A DNA stretch of 64,000 bases from Paramecium sonneborni (GCA_905182985.1 CAJJDN010000031.1:520840-584839), one strand, 5' to 3'. Positions 30,996 through 43,580 are shown, counted from the first letter of the stretch. Numbers and translations: made by a program. Notes: generated by a model from the sequence alone, not told the origin.

Positions 30996-32431
30996 TCATC
31001 TTTTTTTGCTCACAACCACAGCTTATTTCGGCAATTTTGTATCCATAATCTCATGTTTTGGTCTCTTTATTGAAACTCCTTTCTTATTAGCTGATGATGT
31101 ATTCACCTTTACACTTTTCTTAGGTTTAGTTGAATCCTACCCTTTAGGAGATGTAGGCTAATTTTATGATTTTTCTTAAAGTATGTCTCCATTATCATAA
31201 GATTTGTATTCTGCATTATTTTCAAGTAAACTTAATTATCCAAATTAAGCAGCTATTGATCCTGTCACATAATATTCTTTAATTGATTAATTTACTGACT
31301 ATTTCACTGATTGAGAATTTACTTCAACTTCTTGTTTGTCTATTTTCTTTGGAGATTCTTCAAATTATTATTATTCTTATGGTGAATTTTCAATTTGATT
31401 TCTATTACTCTCTTAATATTAGAATGATTCTTTATAACCTTATAAAATCTCATCTTGAACTTCAGGTTCTCTATTTGTTTCTTTAAAATTGGTTGTTTAT
31501 TCAATTTAATTTACCTATTCCTCCTCATATTATTCAACTTTTGGTTCTTCAACTTATTATTGAATTTCAAATAATTAAGTAAATTATTGACTCAATTCAC
31601 TCATCATAGGTCTTGAATTTGGATCTACCTATAACATTTATTTTATGACATTCTTCAATACATAACCATTTCTTTCTCCAAATACATTTATTGATTATTA
31701 TATCACATCTATCATATATTTATAATTTTACTTTCATTTATTGTATAGTTCTATTTATCATAAATCTCCTAAATATTACAACTTCCCCAAAACTCTAAAG
31801 CCATTAATCCTAATTAATAAACCTCATTTTTTTCATGATTGTATTATGGTCGAAGATCCTTCTTTCCTAATGCACCAAGTAATTCAGGAGATAAATACCA
31901 TAAACTATCACCTGACAAAATTCTTTTATAATGATTGAATCCAGTTAATTATGTACAATTATTTAACTTTACCTCTCCTTTTATCTTTTCAATCAACACA
32001 TGATCTGGTGTTAAATTTCCATGAACTATATTGTGTTCATAAAATTATTTCAGTATTTCTGCCAAACACTTCAAAACAAATAAACAATTTATTGATGCCT
32101 ATTTGCTTATTTATCTTAAATTTGTATCATAATATTCATATAAAGCAGTAACTTTATAAAATGTACTACATAAATTTGTTTCTTCCTATGTATCAAGTTC
32201 TACTAATTTTACTAAATTTTCAATTTCATTCAGTTATTTTGTTTCATTGAGTATCTTATATAAATTCGTAAACTCTTCCTAACTCTAACAAGTCTTAGAA
32301 ACCATAGCATATTATTTTGTTTGATATTCAATTAATTTGAATGATCCATATATTTCATTTTCCTTATAACCCAATGCTGTATAGTTCTTTGATTATACAA
32401 TCCCTTGTGCTGCTGATTATTCTGCACCCAT
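30996..32431 (-). CDS. pseudokinase with MG start and Q-rich tail
   Basis: 470 residues after one 23-nt intron. Starts MGAEQSAAQG, a good N-myristoylation context (Gly2, Ser6). Residues about 20-290 follow the protein kinase fold: a C-lobe helix LKCLAEILKQFYEHNIVHGN, YLSPELLG in the APE position, VYQLGLMALEF for the following helix, and VDPNSRPMMSELSQQF for the last helix. The catalytic HRD is replaced by HGN (VHGNLTPDHVL), and the DFG position reads as LNNCTQ, so phosphotransfer is not expected. No glycine loop is evident. A 180-residue E/Q/S-rich tail ends in a basic patch. A kinase-like scaffold at membranes is the likely role (inference). Confidence 0.8.
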
Positions 32432-32868
32432 TAAGACAGATAAATAAATATGTTAATAAATTTAACGAATAAATAAAAAATATCAGTTAAATAATCAAAA
32501 TTAATATCTTTTATTATTGTTATTATAATTATTTCAGCATTTATTTTCTTAACCTTTTCTTCATATTTTAATTAGAAACTGATACATTATTTTTAAAATA
32601 AACTTAAAACTCAATAAGAATTATTATTTATTTTTATTATTACTTTATTAAACAATTAAATGGCTGCTATTTCATCAAATCATTTCTTCTTGAAATTAAT
32701 TCCCTTTATTTTTAACTAATAATCTTTTCAAAATATTTTACCAACTATAATCAACACTTATTTTGTTTTCTTTAATATTGCAATTAATTTTTAAATAGGT
32801 TTTCTTACTCAATGATATTTTATTCGCCCTTAAGATTTTTAATGAGAATTATTTTATTACATAAATTA
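32432..32868. other. divergent intergenic region
   Basis: 437 bp of AT-rich spacer between the starts of the pseudokinase and the next plus-strand gene, presumably holding both promoters. No other feature seen. Confidence 0.5.
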
Positions 32869-33511
32869 ATGGGAAGCTCACAATGTTGTTCTCTTTAAAC
32901 AGATGATAAATCAGAAATTGTACTTAAGATTGAAGATACTGAGAAATCGTCCCTAAAGTCTTCAAAGAAATCTTCAAAAAAGTAACAATAGTAATGTTTG
33001 CTCCAATTTAAGGATTCCTACTCAAAAGGATAAACATTAAGTGCACCAAATAAAATGTGAAGGTCCTGGAACTCCTGGCTTTGCTGATTTACGTTCTTTT
33101 GGAAGCAAACGTTCTGAATAATCTTATAAAGACATATAACTTGTTGCAGAAATTGTGATGAATCTAGAGGACATTCCAAAGAGAATAGAAGATGTTTAAT
33201 AAAGTCCTATTACATCTTAACGTTCTTTAAAAAAAAAAAAAAAAAATGACTCTCCTCTTTGTGAATTTTAACCTAAAAATTCCTTGAAATCTTTCGATTC
33301 AAAGAAATTAAATAAATTAAAATCACTATCAGAGCATAAAGTTAAGTTTGAAGAAAAAAATGAGAATGACAGTCAAAGAAGCAATAGTGTAGATAACAAA
33401 TCTGTCAAAAGCATAATGAAATAAGAATTAAAATATAGTTAATTTCGAAAAATGCAAACTTAAGGGGATGCAGAATCAAGAAAATAAGTTCACTTTTAAT
33501 TAAATAAATGA
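32869..33511 (+). CDS. basic protein with dual-acylation-type N-terminus
   Basis: 206 residues after one 22-nt intron. Starts MGSSQCCSLQ, matching N-myristoylation (Gly2, Cys6) with adjacent Cys residues suitable for palmitoylation, so membrane attachment is likely. The rest is hydrophilic and Ser/Lys-rich, with GPGTPGFADLRSFGSKRSE and an acidic/helical piece LVAEIVMNLEDIPKRIEDV. A run of five Lys codons comes from an 18-nt A homopolymer near 33229-33246, a likely site of sequencing or replication slippage. No known domain. Confidence 0.7.
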
Positions 33512-34489
33512 TCTATTCATACAAATTCTTGTATTCTATTTTTTCCTAAACATTCATTTAGAAACTTTTTATTGATTATACCTATATTATAATAATTAAA
33601 TATATTTATTCTGCAAACATAAAATGTTAATATTATTTCAATTTAATTAATAAAACCTTTATAAAATAAAGGTTTTTTTCTGAAATTTTAATATATTAAG
33701 ACAAACTGAACTTTAATTAATTTATCAATTTTTATTAATCCTAGACAAATATTTTCTCTCTCTTCAAATCTGATTTTTAGATGTTTCAGATTAGGAATAT
33801 ATCCTAAAATTCCTTACAACTCTAATTTAGTAGTTCAATATTCTTTATAATAGAATTGTTATTTTATGATGATTTTTCTCTATCTGTTATTCCATATTTA
33901 ATCACTTTTTTTCTCCATAAAAATCAACTTACTTTATTGTTTCTTTCTGATTTTCTCCAATTTAAAGAATTGTAATAGAAAATTATTAGATTAAAGTAGA
34001 ATAATTATTGATTGACTGATTTTTTGTTGATGATTATAATTTGAGCATCTGTAAATATTTTTGGTTTTAGTTTTTCTTTTTATATTATTTCCTGTAAAAT
34101 GCATTTATGAAATAAAAAGTTATTTCTAAAATTTAGAATTATTTCCAAATAATAGTAAAATCATCAAAAAGATAATGAAGTAAAAAATTGTAAATCAATT
34201 AAATGAATTATTTAAAGGATTTGATAATGTTTTTAATTCGAATCTTTTACATAATTTTAGAAAAATTAATTTCAATAACTCTAGGATTAAAATTAAATGA
34301 TGAATAATTTTTATTATTACCTTAATTCAGAATTAGCATTTTATTTTCTAATTCAATAATTTTCTACCTATATTAAAAATAATAGTTTTAAGCTTTCCTA
34401 TACCTGAAGAACAATTTTAATTTTTAAACTTTTTGTATAAAATATATATAAATTATATTATCTCATTTTTTTTATAAAATATCTTATTT
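33512..34489. other. intergenic region
   Basis: 978 bp of very AT-rich DNA between two plus-strand genes. Short frames occur on both strands but none has convincing composition. Unusually long for this compact region; a small RNA gene could hide here but no structure was recognised. Confidence 0.4.
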
Positions 34490-36357
34490 ATGAAAACAGA
34501 AAGTGGTTAAAATACAAAATTTCAAAAAGGCTATACTCCAATGACACCCAGGAAATCACTTAATTTGACACAAATGTATAAATGACAATTTAATAATTTA
34601 GAAAGTTTCAATAATAATAAAATAAATAAGGTCTTCCTCCTGTTATTCCAAAGAATAATTATAATGATGAACAAGCTTTCGATATCTAAAATTAATAGAG
34701 AAATTTTTTTGAGGAGTAATCAGTATATTAATAGAATTATATTAAAGAAAATATAAAATAGTTATTCGAAAAGGAGTTTAGTTAAAAGCCCAATCCATTA
34801 GGAGGCTCATAGAAAAAATTTAGAACAATATATAAAAAAAGCATCTATGCCATTAAATTAAATTGAAGGAATAATACAACAAAACGTACAAACAGGATTA
34901 ATCAATAATAATTTCTAGAAAGTCAATTATAAAAATGATCGAGACTAAAAATTAGATGTATGCAATAATTAAATCATTATAGAAAACAAAAGAAAAGAAT
35001 TAAGAAAAAAATTTGAGTGAAAATGCAATAACTCAAGATTAATTAGAAATAAATAATTAAATAATATAAAATGAATAACAAAATAATAAAGGAATAGGAT
35101 TAAAAATGGCAATAAAAACCAGTGAACTTTAAAATTTGAATGAGAACATTCAAAATCTTTTAAAGGAACGATAATATATCATAAATTTTATGAAATTAGA
35201 TGATAAAATAAGAGAAACATAGTTTAAACCTTAAAAATTAGAAAATTATCGCAGCCATAGTTTTGAGATTGGTAAATAAAGTTTTGAAAAAATAGAAAAA
35301 AATACTTTAAAAATCAATGAAAAAATTTCCAATAAGATAAATGATATCATTCAATAAAAGGAGGAAATCAAGAACCTAAATCATTAAATTTAAATCCTTT
35401 AATAAGAAAAACAAACTCAAAGGACATAAATTGAAGAAAAAGAGAAAACAATTGAAATTCTAGATTAAGAGAAATAAAATTATGCAGAAATAAATAAAAA
35501 TTTGTCAAATGATATTGAACAAAAGAATAGTTAGAATATTAATTTAGAAATAACTATATAAAACTAAAATATTGAATTGTAAAATTTATAATCACAAATT
35601 GAAATCAAAAATCAAAGCATAAATGAAGATATTGAAAGATTAAATTAAGAATTAGAGAAATGCAAATAAGAAATAGAAATAAAGAAAGAAGAAACAGTAT
35701 AGAAAAGTCAAAATAATGAAATAACAAATTCAGAAATAGAAAAGCTTAATCTCAAATTAACTTTATAAGAATAATAAAATGACATATTAACAAAAGAGTT
35801 AGAAAGTCTGAAATAAGAAATAATAACATTAAAAAAAAATGAAGAACATCAAAAAAATGAAGATCAAAATAAAGATTAAATTAGTGCAAACCTTAAATTA
35901 GAAATTGAAAAAAATTAAAATAAATTCCAGGAAGATACATAGTTAAAAGATTAGATGATAGAAAACTTAAATATAAAAATTTAGGAATTATAAAAATAAC
36001 TTTAAGATAAGGAAGAATAAATAGAAGACTTATAAAATGAAATAGAACTTCAACAATATAGAGAAAAGTCCATCACATTATTGGTTACAGCAAAAAATTT
36101 GAATAGGAATGAAGAAATCAAAGTCAAATTAATGGATAGCGTAAATGATCTTTATGTAATGGCAAATTTTAGAGGAATTTTGTAAAATAATTTAATATTT
36201 TAGCAATGAATTACCTATTAGATCAGACCTAAAAGCTTATGGCAAAACATTTCAGAAAAAAATTGAAAAACATGAATGGTAAAAAAAACTTTATGAACTT
36301 TTTGTACCTAGTTAATATAATTAATAAATATAAATGGAATTTAGTATTTTACAATGA
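34490..36357 (+). CDS. long coiled-coil protein, tandem paralogue A
   Basis: 597 residues after introns of 26, 26 and 22 nt; spliced length divides by three. The N-terminal 60 residues are polar (YTPMTPRKSLNLTQ). Residues about 150-500 are nearly continuous heptad coiled coil rich in E, K, Q, I and N. The last 70 residues form a distinct conserved module: NEEIKVKLMDSVNDLYVMA, then after the final intron a segment with EWQKKLYELFVPSQY and a short hydrophobic end. The gene at 37350 shares this module and the position of the last intron, so the two arose by tandem duplication. Likely a structural filament or basal-body type protein, by composition only. Confidence 0.8.
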
Positions 36358-37349
36358 AAAATTATTATTATATAAATTGATATACACTAAAAATAATAAT
36401 ATCATTTTCTAATATTTAGATGATAAAATAAAATAAAATAAAATCTAAATTTACTTTTGAAACATTACATTTAGATATCAAAATAAAATTAAGATTTAAA
36501 TGTTGAATTTAATTAAACTGCTTTATAGAAAGCATAAATCCCTTACACTTAAATTTTAAGTATTAAAAATTAGAATAAAATGACTATTGTCTAGTTTATT
36601 AATGGATTAAGTTTATTATATAATAAATTAGTTATTAATTATTTATCTCTTAAATTTATATTAATTATCATTTAAATCATTTGTTTTTCAATTTCTTTTG
36701 CTTTAGACATTTAATGAGGTTATGATTCATTTTCATGCTCCAAAATGTTTCATGCAAAGAGCTTCTATTGGACGAAAAGGTCAAAAAAGCGGGTAACTAT
36801 TTTTTTTTAATTTCATAGTAAAGTTACTTTTTGAGAAATTTAGCATTATAATATATCAATTAATTTATTTTTATAATGCTCTTTAAGAAATTAAGATTTT
36901 ATTTATTATTAATAGATCAAAATTATGAGAAAGAGAAGAAGAAAATTTTATACAATATGTGGGTCAAACTATTTAATAATCTAAGATCAAAGCGTTTTAA
37001 AAGAAAAAATTATTAACAAAAACTAAATTTTGTTTTTAATTTAATAATGCAACATAAAATTTTTTTTCTTAAATTAATATTTATTTCTAAATATTAGTCA
37101 AATCACAACAAGGTAAATGAATTTTAAAATTCAAAGCCCAATCAAATAAATTATTATATTATTTGATAGTTTTTTCAAATTATTTTAATATTTTCAATCC
37201 CTAGATGTATATAAAGATTACACTGTAATTCTTTAAATTATTTTATAGTAGTATTAACCATTGTAAAATAATTATTGTTAGGATTCTAGTCTAATTTTAA
37301 ATAAAACAAAAGAATTTTTATTACAGTTTTATTTTAAAATTTTTTATTT
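36358..37349. other. intergenic region between the tandem coiled-coil genes
   Basis: 992 bp, AT-rich. It holds one open frame of 142 codons (36925-37353, starts MRKRRRKFYTICGSN) whose TGA overlaps the ATG of the next gene; composition is poor after the first 15 residues, so it is not accepted as a gene. No other feature. Confidence 0.4.
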
Positions 37350-39570
37350 ATGAATCGATCAGAGGAAAATCTTTTGCTTGTTAATAAATAATCCCCTTAC
37401 TTTTCAAGAAAAGACCGATATTTTCAGAATTAGTAAATTAATATAACTATTTTAGATAAAAGAGATAACAAATGAAACATAAAGAGAGCATGGGTAATCT
37501 TCCAGATCAAGAAGAACTAATAAATTAGCGAAATGCAAAATAAGAACAAATCAATATTTTAAATGAGGATTTAAAAAAGTTGAAAACATAGATTGAATAA
37601 AAAGATGTAAACAAATAGAATTAAAATATAGAGGAGTATCAAAAATTATGAGGAAATTGTGCAAAAGATAGAAAAAAACTAAAATTTTAATTAATTCACA
37701 TAAGAAGGAGAATTTTTAATTGATAGAAAGAACCTAGTAATTAACTTAAAAAGAAATTTATAAATGAAAGAAAAAGACATTTAGAAAATGACGGAAGAAA
37801 ACAAAAAACTCAAAGAAGATTAAAAAATGGCTACATTCTAAAAATTGAGAGTAATTATTATCAATAAAATCAATAGAAAGAAAATTTTACATTGTTTTAA
37901 CAACTGAAAATTAGAAATGATTTAATAGCTGGGTTATATTAAAAAAATAAAGAATTAGAATAATAATTAGAAAAATAAAATGATTTTACAAATTATTAAG
38001 AAATAATGTAAACACTTCCAAATAAATAATAAGAACTTGAAGAATTAAAAACTTAAATATTTGATTTATAAAAGACAGAAGACTAAATCAAAGCAGATAT
38101 TTATATTTTGAAAACATCATATACTTTTATATCATAATTTGAGCCTTTTCCTGTATAAATCAAAAAATTTCGTAGTACTAGTTTTTCAATTAATTAATAA
38201 AGTTAGTTAGAAAAATGTAACAAATTTCGATCAAAATCTACTTCACAAAACAATAATTTTTATGATAAAAATAGACAATTTATTAATTCTCTTGAAAACA
38301 AGGTTACAATTCAAACTTCTCAAATATAATAAAAAAATGATGTTCTGTTAAAATAAAATGAACAAATAAAAAAACTACAAGAAGAAATTCAAAATTAAAA
38401 AAAAATAATAGAAGAAAAAGATTAAGAAATTTAAAATATGGAAGAGAACAAAATTAGATTTAATTAATTAGTAGAAAGACTAAAAAATGAAATTGAAGAA
38501 AAGAATTGTTAGAATGCTAATTTAGGATAATTTATACAAAGTTAGACATCTGAATTGACATAAAAGAATGGATAGATTACTAAATAAAATTAAACTCTTT
38601 AAATATAAAAGGAAGAAATTGAAAGACTTAATTTGCTATTAAAGGATGAAAAATTTCAAACTGAATAATTAAGTTAAAAACTAAAAGAAGAAAGTGAGTT
38701 AAAAAATAAAGATTTCCACATTTAAAATAAAGAAATAGAATAATTTAAGAGTAATTTATTTATACAAAAATAAAAAAATGAAAGTTTAGATAAAGCATTA
38801 GCAAATCTTCAATTGGATTTAAATGAAAAAAATAAAATTTTAACAGAGCAAAAAGAAAAAATTGAATAATTCAATATCAATTTGTTAAATTTAAAAAATA
38901 AAAATGAAGATTTTCAAGAAAAAATTTAACAATAAAATGAGAACTTGACAATATTAAGAAAAAAAAATGAAGATTTTCAAGAAAAAATTGATTAACAAAA
39001 TGAAAATTTGACAATTTTAAAAAAAACAAATGAAAATATTGAGAATGAAAATAAGCATAAAAATTAAAAAATTTTATCATAAGGCTTATAAATAGAAATG
39101 ATGAAGAATGAAATAAATAATTTAGAACAAATTATAGAGAAAAAAGATTATAAAGTAGAGGAGTTAACTAAAAATGTTGAAGTTTTGAATAAAAATATCG
39201 AAGAATAAAACAAAAAAATCAAACAAAATAATTTGGAAATTGAAGATTTAAAAGATGAAATAGACCTTTAAAAATATAGGGAAAAAGAAATAAATTTTAG
39301 GGTCAAAAGTGCTAATTCCAATAAAAGTGAAGAAATAAAATTAAGATTAATGGATGGAATCAATGATATTTATGTATTTGCCATTTAAAAAGATATTCAG
39401 TATACTTTTTTAATTATTTTAGCAATGAATCACCTTTAAATTCAAGCATTTTTGTACCCTCAAAAAATATGAGATATGCTGTGAGTGAATGGAAAAAGAA
39501 ATTCTATTAAATTTTTGTTCCAAATGAATACAAAAACACGATTGAAATAGAATTTGGTGGTTTGAGATGA
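37350..39570 (+). CDS. long coiled-coil protein, tandem paralogue B
   Basis: 707 residues after introns of 23, 25, 26 and 23 nt; spliced length divides by three. Almost entirely heptad coiled coil. At about residues 505-560 a unit recurs (NEDFQEKI, QQNENLTIL), giving two near-identical 26-residue copies. The C-terminal module matches paralogue A: EEIKLRLMDGINDIYVFA, the last intron, then WKKKFYQIFVPNEY and IEIEFGG. The assembly breaks inside this gene: a 186-N gap follows at 39695 and the last 743 bp are repeated after it. Confidence 0.8.
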
Positions 39571-39694
39571 TATGATTTGTTTTTAATGATAATTTTTCAT
39601 TTTTTTTATTTAGATTATATATTAAATTAATAAAATATGAGCTAGACTTTTTCATCAACAAGAGAAAGGTTTTTAAAAATTAAGAACCTATTTT

Positions 39695-39880
39695 NNNNNN
39701 NNNNNNNNNNNNNNNNNNNNNNNNNNNNNNNNNNNNNNNNNNNNNNNNNNNNNNNNNNNNNNNNNNNNNNNNNNNNNNNNNNNNNNNNNNNNNNNNNNNN
39801 NNNNNNNNNNNNNNNNNNNNNNNNNNNNNNNNNNNNNNNNNNNNNNNNNNNNNNNNNNNNNNNNNNNNNNNNNNNNNNNN
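39695..39880. other. assembly gap (186 N)
   Basis: Run of N between the two arms of the 743-bp duplication. Its size is probably nominal. Confidence 0.99.
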
Positions 39881-40499
39881 TATTAAGAAAAAAAAATGAA
39901 GATTTTCAAGAAAAAATTGATTAACAAAATGAAAATTTGACAATTTTAAAAAAAACAAATGAAAATATTGAGAATGAAAATAAGCATAAAAATTAAAAAA
40001 TTTTATCATAAGGCTTATAAATAGAAATGATGAAGAATGAAATAAATAATTTAGAACAAATTATAGAGAAAAAAGATTATAAAGTAGAGGAGTTAACTAA
40101 AAATGTTGAAGTTTTGAATAAAAATATCGAAGAATAAAACAAAAAAATCAAACAAAATAATTTGGAAATTGAAGATTTAAAAGATGAAATAGACCTTTAA
40201 AAATATAGGGAAAAAGAAATAAATTTTAGGGTCAAAAGTGCTAATTCCAATAAAAGTGAAGAAATAAAATTAAGATTAATGGATGGAATCAATGATATTT
40301 ATGTATTTGCCATTTAAAAAGATATTCAGTATACTTTTTTAATTATTTTAGCAATGAATCACCTTTAAATTCAAGCATTTTTGTACCCTCAAAAAATATG
40401 AGATATGCTGTGAGTGAATGGAAAAAGAAATTCTATTAAATTTTTGTTCCAAATGAATACAAAAACACGATTGAAATAGAATTTGGTGGTTTGAGATGA
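39881..40499 (+). pseudogene. 5'-truncated duplicate of coiled-coil paralogue B
   Basis: Repeats the C-terminal part of the gene ending at 39570, including the terminal module and last intron, offset by 929 bp. Begins at the gap, so it has no start. Probable assembly duplicate. Confidence 0.8.
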
Positions 40500-40623
40500 T
40501 ATGATTTGTTTTTAATGATAATTTTTCATTTTTTTTATTTAGATTATATATTAAATTAATAAAATATGAGCTAGACTTTTTCATCAACAAGAGAAAGGTT
40601 TTTAAAAATTAAGAACCTATTTT

Positions 40624-40952
40624 AAACTGCAATTTTATGTTCTCTTGTTGATTGCATATATTATAAATATACGATTTAGAATTTAAATAATGAATTTAAA
40701 ATTAATTAAGCTGAACAATAAATTAAATATTGCAAGCTTCTGTAAATTTTAAGTAATAATCTTATTTTATTGAAATTTGAAAACCTTAACTAATTTATTT
40801 TATTATTAAGTTTACTATTAAAACCATATTGCAAATTATTATTGGGAATTTTGAGATTTTATATTTAGACTATTTAGAATTAAATCAGATAGTATAATTT
40901 CTTAAGAATTATTTAAATTATGTATATTAAAGTTTACTATAGTAAATTTATC
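40624..40952. other. intergenic region
   Basis: 329 bp, AT-rich, no gene or structure recognised. Confidence 0.5.
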
Positions 40953-41991
40953 ATGGAAAATAAGACAAATAAGTTATTTGAAGGTTTAAAATAAGGTAAT
41001 ATTATTTTAATTCAGGATTCTTGTTTTTGTATAACAATACACAATTTATTGAAAAAATAAGAATCAACAAACAAACCTGATTTTTAGTCTGTATGGAAAT
41101 TTACTCAAGAAACTATTTTGGAGAAATAGAATTAATGAAGTAATAAAATAAAGAAATGAAACAGTCACCTAAGATGGTAATAATACTCCTGCAATTTTGT
41201 TTGAAGGAGAAGTTGCAATAATGAAAAAAATGAAAACCATTAGATGCAATTATATTTACCTAATTAATAAGTTATATGAGAGGAATCATTATTTTAAGAA
41301 AAATATTATTATTTACTAATTTTTCAGCAAAATTTTTTTTAAAACGAGTGTTTGATCATTTTTATCAAAAGAATCAGTTTAATAAGGGAAAGGTTGAAGA
41401 ATTTGATGGATGGAGAAGAAATATAAAACAAGAATATAAATATTAGAAAAAATATAATAAAAAGAGTGTAGATCATAATAGAAATTCTACAAAAAAAACT
41501 GATCAGAGAAAGGAATTAAAGTATATTATGGAGTAAATATTCGATTTTATGTGAAAATAGACAAAATGAAAAAGTAAAATAATTTTGTAAAGCAATTAAA
41601 TAAATCAAAGTGTGAATAAAATATGTTGAAGCAAATTTCAAAGAGATTATGCTTTGTTTTGTTTAGATGCAATTTTAAGAAAATAAAAAAAAAGAAATTG
41701 TTTTAAACAATTATTAAATAAAAGTTGGAAATACATTATGATACTGAGAAGAGTTCTTCGACAAAGTAGGATATAAGATTTTCTCAACTAGAACAAATTC
41801 AATTTATGGGATGAATAATAAAAATTCTTTAAGTTTTAGAATTTAAGTTGTTTGATATAAAACTTATTTTTATTCAACAGAATTAATGTAATGAAAAAGA
41901 AGTTTATGAATTAAACTATGAAATATCATATAAAGTTTTAGAAATAAATGAAAGATTTGTAATTAATATTAATAAGATGTTAAACTATTGA
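40953..41991 (+). CDS. hypothetical basic protein with many introns (first copy)
   Basis: Begins MENKTNKLFEGLKQ. Canonical introns join coding-like blocks: RNETVTQDGNNTPAILFEGE, FNKGKVEEFDGWRRNIKQEY, TDQRKELKYIMEQNEKVKQF, KLEIHYDTEKSSSTKT, CNEKEVYELNYEISYKVLE, ending INKMLNY. The 41.6-41.72 kb exon borders are unresolved. That section differs between the two assembled copies by 17 bp (TAATATTAACAACTATA present only after 43644), which changes frame, so one copy must be wrong or non-functional. No domain recognised. Converges on the small gene at 42006, 14 bp away. Confidence 0.5.
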
Positions 41992-42005
41992 ATAATGTTT
42001 TACTC

Positions 42006-42158
42006 TCATAAATTATATTTCAATTTCAAATATTCATATTTCTATAATTGTGATTTCAATGTCTCTATATCTTCTTTATCTAACATAGGGACTAAGGATT
42101 TGGATTTCTCTATAGGTTTAGATTTTTCTTGATCTTTAATCTCTTTTTTGTTTTCCAT
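42006..42158 (-). CDS. small charged protein (first copy)
   Basis: 50 residues, no intron: MENKKEIKDQEKSKPIEKSK followed by SLVPMLDKEDIETLKSQL and a short helix ending KLKYNL. Highly charged with one amphipathic helix. Divergent from the gene at 42177; only 18 bp separates the two starts. Confidence 0.55.
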
Positions 42159-42176
42159 AAATTAATATAATTATAA

Positions 42177-43260
42177 ATGAGCCTTATTTTAAAGAATAGT
42201 GCAGCCTTTCCAGTTTTTAAACATTAAGATACTTTAGCATTTCATCGTAAAGAGCAACCAAGCAGAACAACTAAGCGATTTCATACAGTTACTCCAATAA
42301 GACATTTGATATCTTAATCAACAAGACCTATAAATTTAACTCATTAAGGAGAATCAGCTTTTGAGAGAAGTCCTAAGGATAAACAAAAAATAACATTAAC
42401 GCCTAGACCAACACATAAAAAAGATCCAAGTTTATAAGGTTATTTAGAACATTTGAATTCTGTGAGAATATTTCGGTCTCCTTTAGTTGGTGATGCAACA
42501 ATCAAAAAAATTAAAGAGGAAGTTGAATTATTTTAAACTGAAAGTTAAACTACATTATAAAGATTTAAATCTTTAAAAGAATAAGGAGATAAGCGTAAGA
42601 AAATAAGTTTGTTGGAAACAGTACGTAATCCTTAGGCTTAATAATACAAAAGGTTTACAGAATAACTTTATAATTTAATTCATAATCTCCATTTATTAAA
42701 GGTATATAGTTCATTTCTAAATTTAGGATTATTTAAATAACTCAAGAAAACTATTTTAAGTAGTAAAAAATCAAATTGGAATAAGAAAAAATCTTTATAG
42801 AATTCTAATTAATCCTCAGAATGAAGAGCTGTATGAATTTTCAGAGATTTCTCGTCTTTGTTGTATTAGAGATGTTCAATTTGTTAATGGAGAATCAAGA
42901 GTAATAGAAAAATTTGATTTATCTTTGTTGGATGATTTAATTTATATGACAGATTCAATAAAATAGTTATTACAATAAAACTAATTGAAAGCTATAGAAA
43001 GGATGCGTGATAATGTACTCTTATTTATTTGAAAAAAGATTAAAGTTGAATAATATGAGATAAATAAACTAAGAGGTTAATTAGGAATGCGAGAGGAAAG
43101 TCATTAATTATCTATAGGATCTACAGCTATGAAGAGATTTAAACCTCATTTAGAGTTAGATAATATTGAATCTAGATTAGGATAGTTAAATTAAATTCCT
43201 AAGTAAGCAAGATGGACATCTTAATTACTTTGCGACATTGTAGATAGATTAAATGAATGA
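42177..43260 (+). CDS. hypothetical protein (first copy)
   Basis: 344 residues after introns of 25 and 24 nt; spliced length divides by three. A basic, Ser/Thr/Pro-rich N-terminal 100 residues (PSRTTKRFHTVTPIRHLIS) is followed by a helical region with KKIKEEVELFQTESQTTLQR, YKRFTEQLYNLIHNLHLL and FSEISRLCCIRDVQFVNGE. It ends LLCDIVDRLNE. Looks like a folded helical domain with a disordered basic tail; family not recognised. Confidence 0.65.
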
Positions 43261-43580
43261 TTTTTATTTATAAAATTTATAAATTTGTATTTTCATACTC
43301 ATTAAAGCTTTTATTATTGAAGAATCTTTAATTTAAAGTATTAAATATTGTTGCATTTAAGAATTAGAATTCTTAAATAAGTAATATAATCAAGAAAAAT
43401 AAATAATTTATTGTAAGAATAGATTAATTCACTTCATAGTTAATAGAATCACAAAAAATGAAGTTTAATTAATGATGCTCAATTCTAAGTATCTTAAAGA
43501 GAATGAGTAACTAAATCAACAATTATTATTTTGAAGTAAATAAATGGATTTAACAGAATAAAAATTTTATCTAAATAAAN

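Larger units (their letters stand above)
28986..31106. repeat. direct duplication of 1060 bp around a single N (probable unmerged contig ends)
   Basis: 28986-30045 is repeated at 30047-31106, with only the N at 30046 between them. The left copy ends inside the pseudokinase gene and the right copy begins inside the zinc-site gene, exactly as overlapping contig ends would. The two arms appear identical by eye. Confidence 0.9.
38952..40623. repeat. direct duplication of 743 bp around a 186-N gap
   Basis: 38952-39694 is repeated at 39881-40623. The right arm begins within the internally repetitive coiled-coil segment, which explains why assembly failed there. Most simply this is one locus represented twice; a real partial tandem duplication is not excluded. 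Confidence 0.85.

Noticed and set aside
36925..37353. 142-codon open frame between the coiled-coil paralogues
   Set aside because: With one stop codon and this base composition such lengths occur by chance; composition deteriorates into F/I/N/Q noise.
38877..39080. Minus-strand ORFs (67-109 codons) in the coiled-coil genes
   Set aside because: Antisense shadows of Lys/Glu/Asn-rich coding sequence on the plus strand.
41700..41720. Interpreting the 17-bp indel as a retained internal eliminated sequence
   Set aside because: Below the known minimum size, and assembly or allelic variation explains it more simply.
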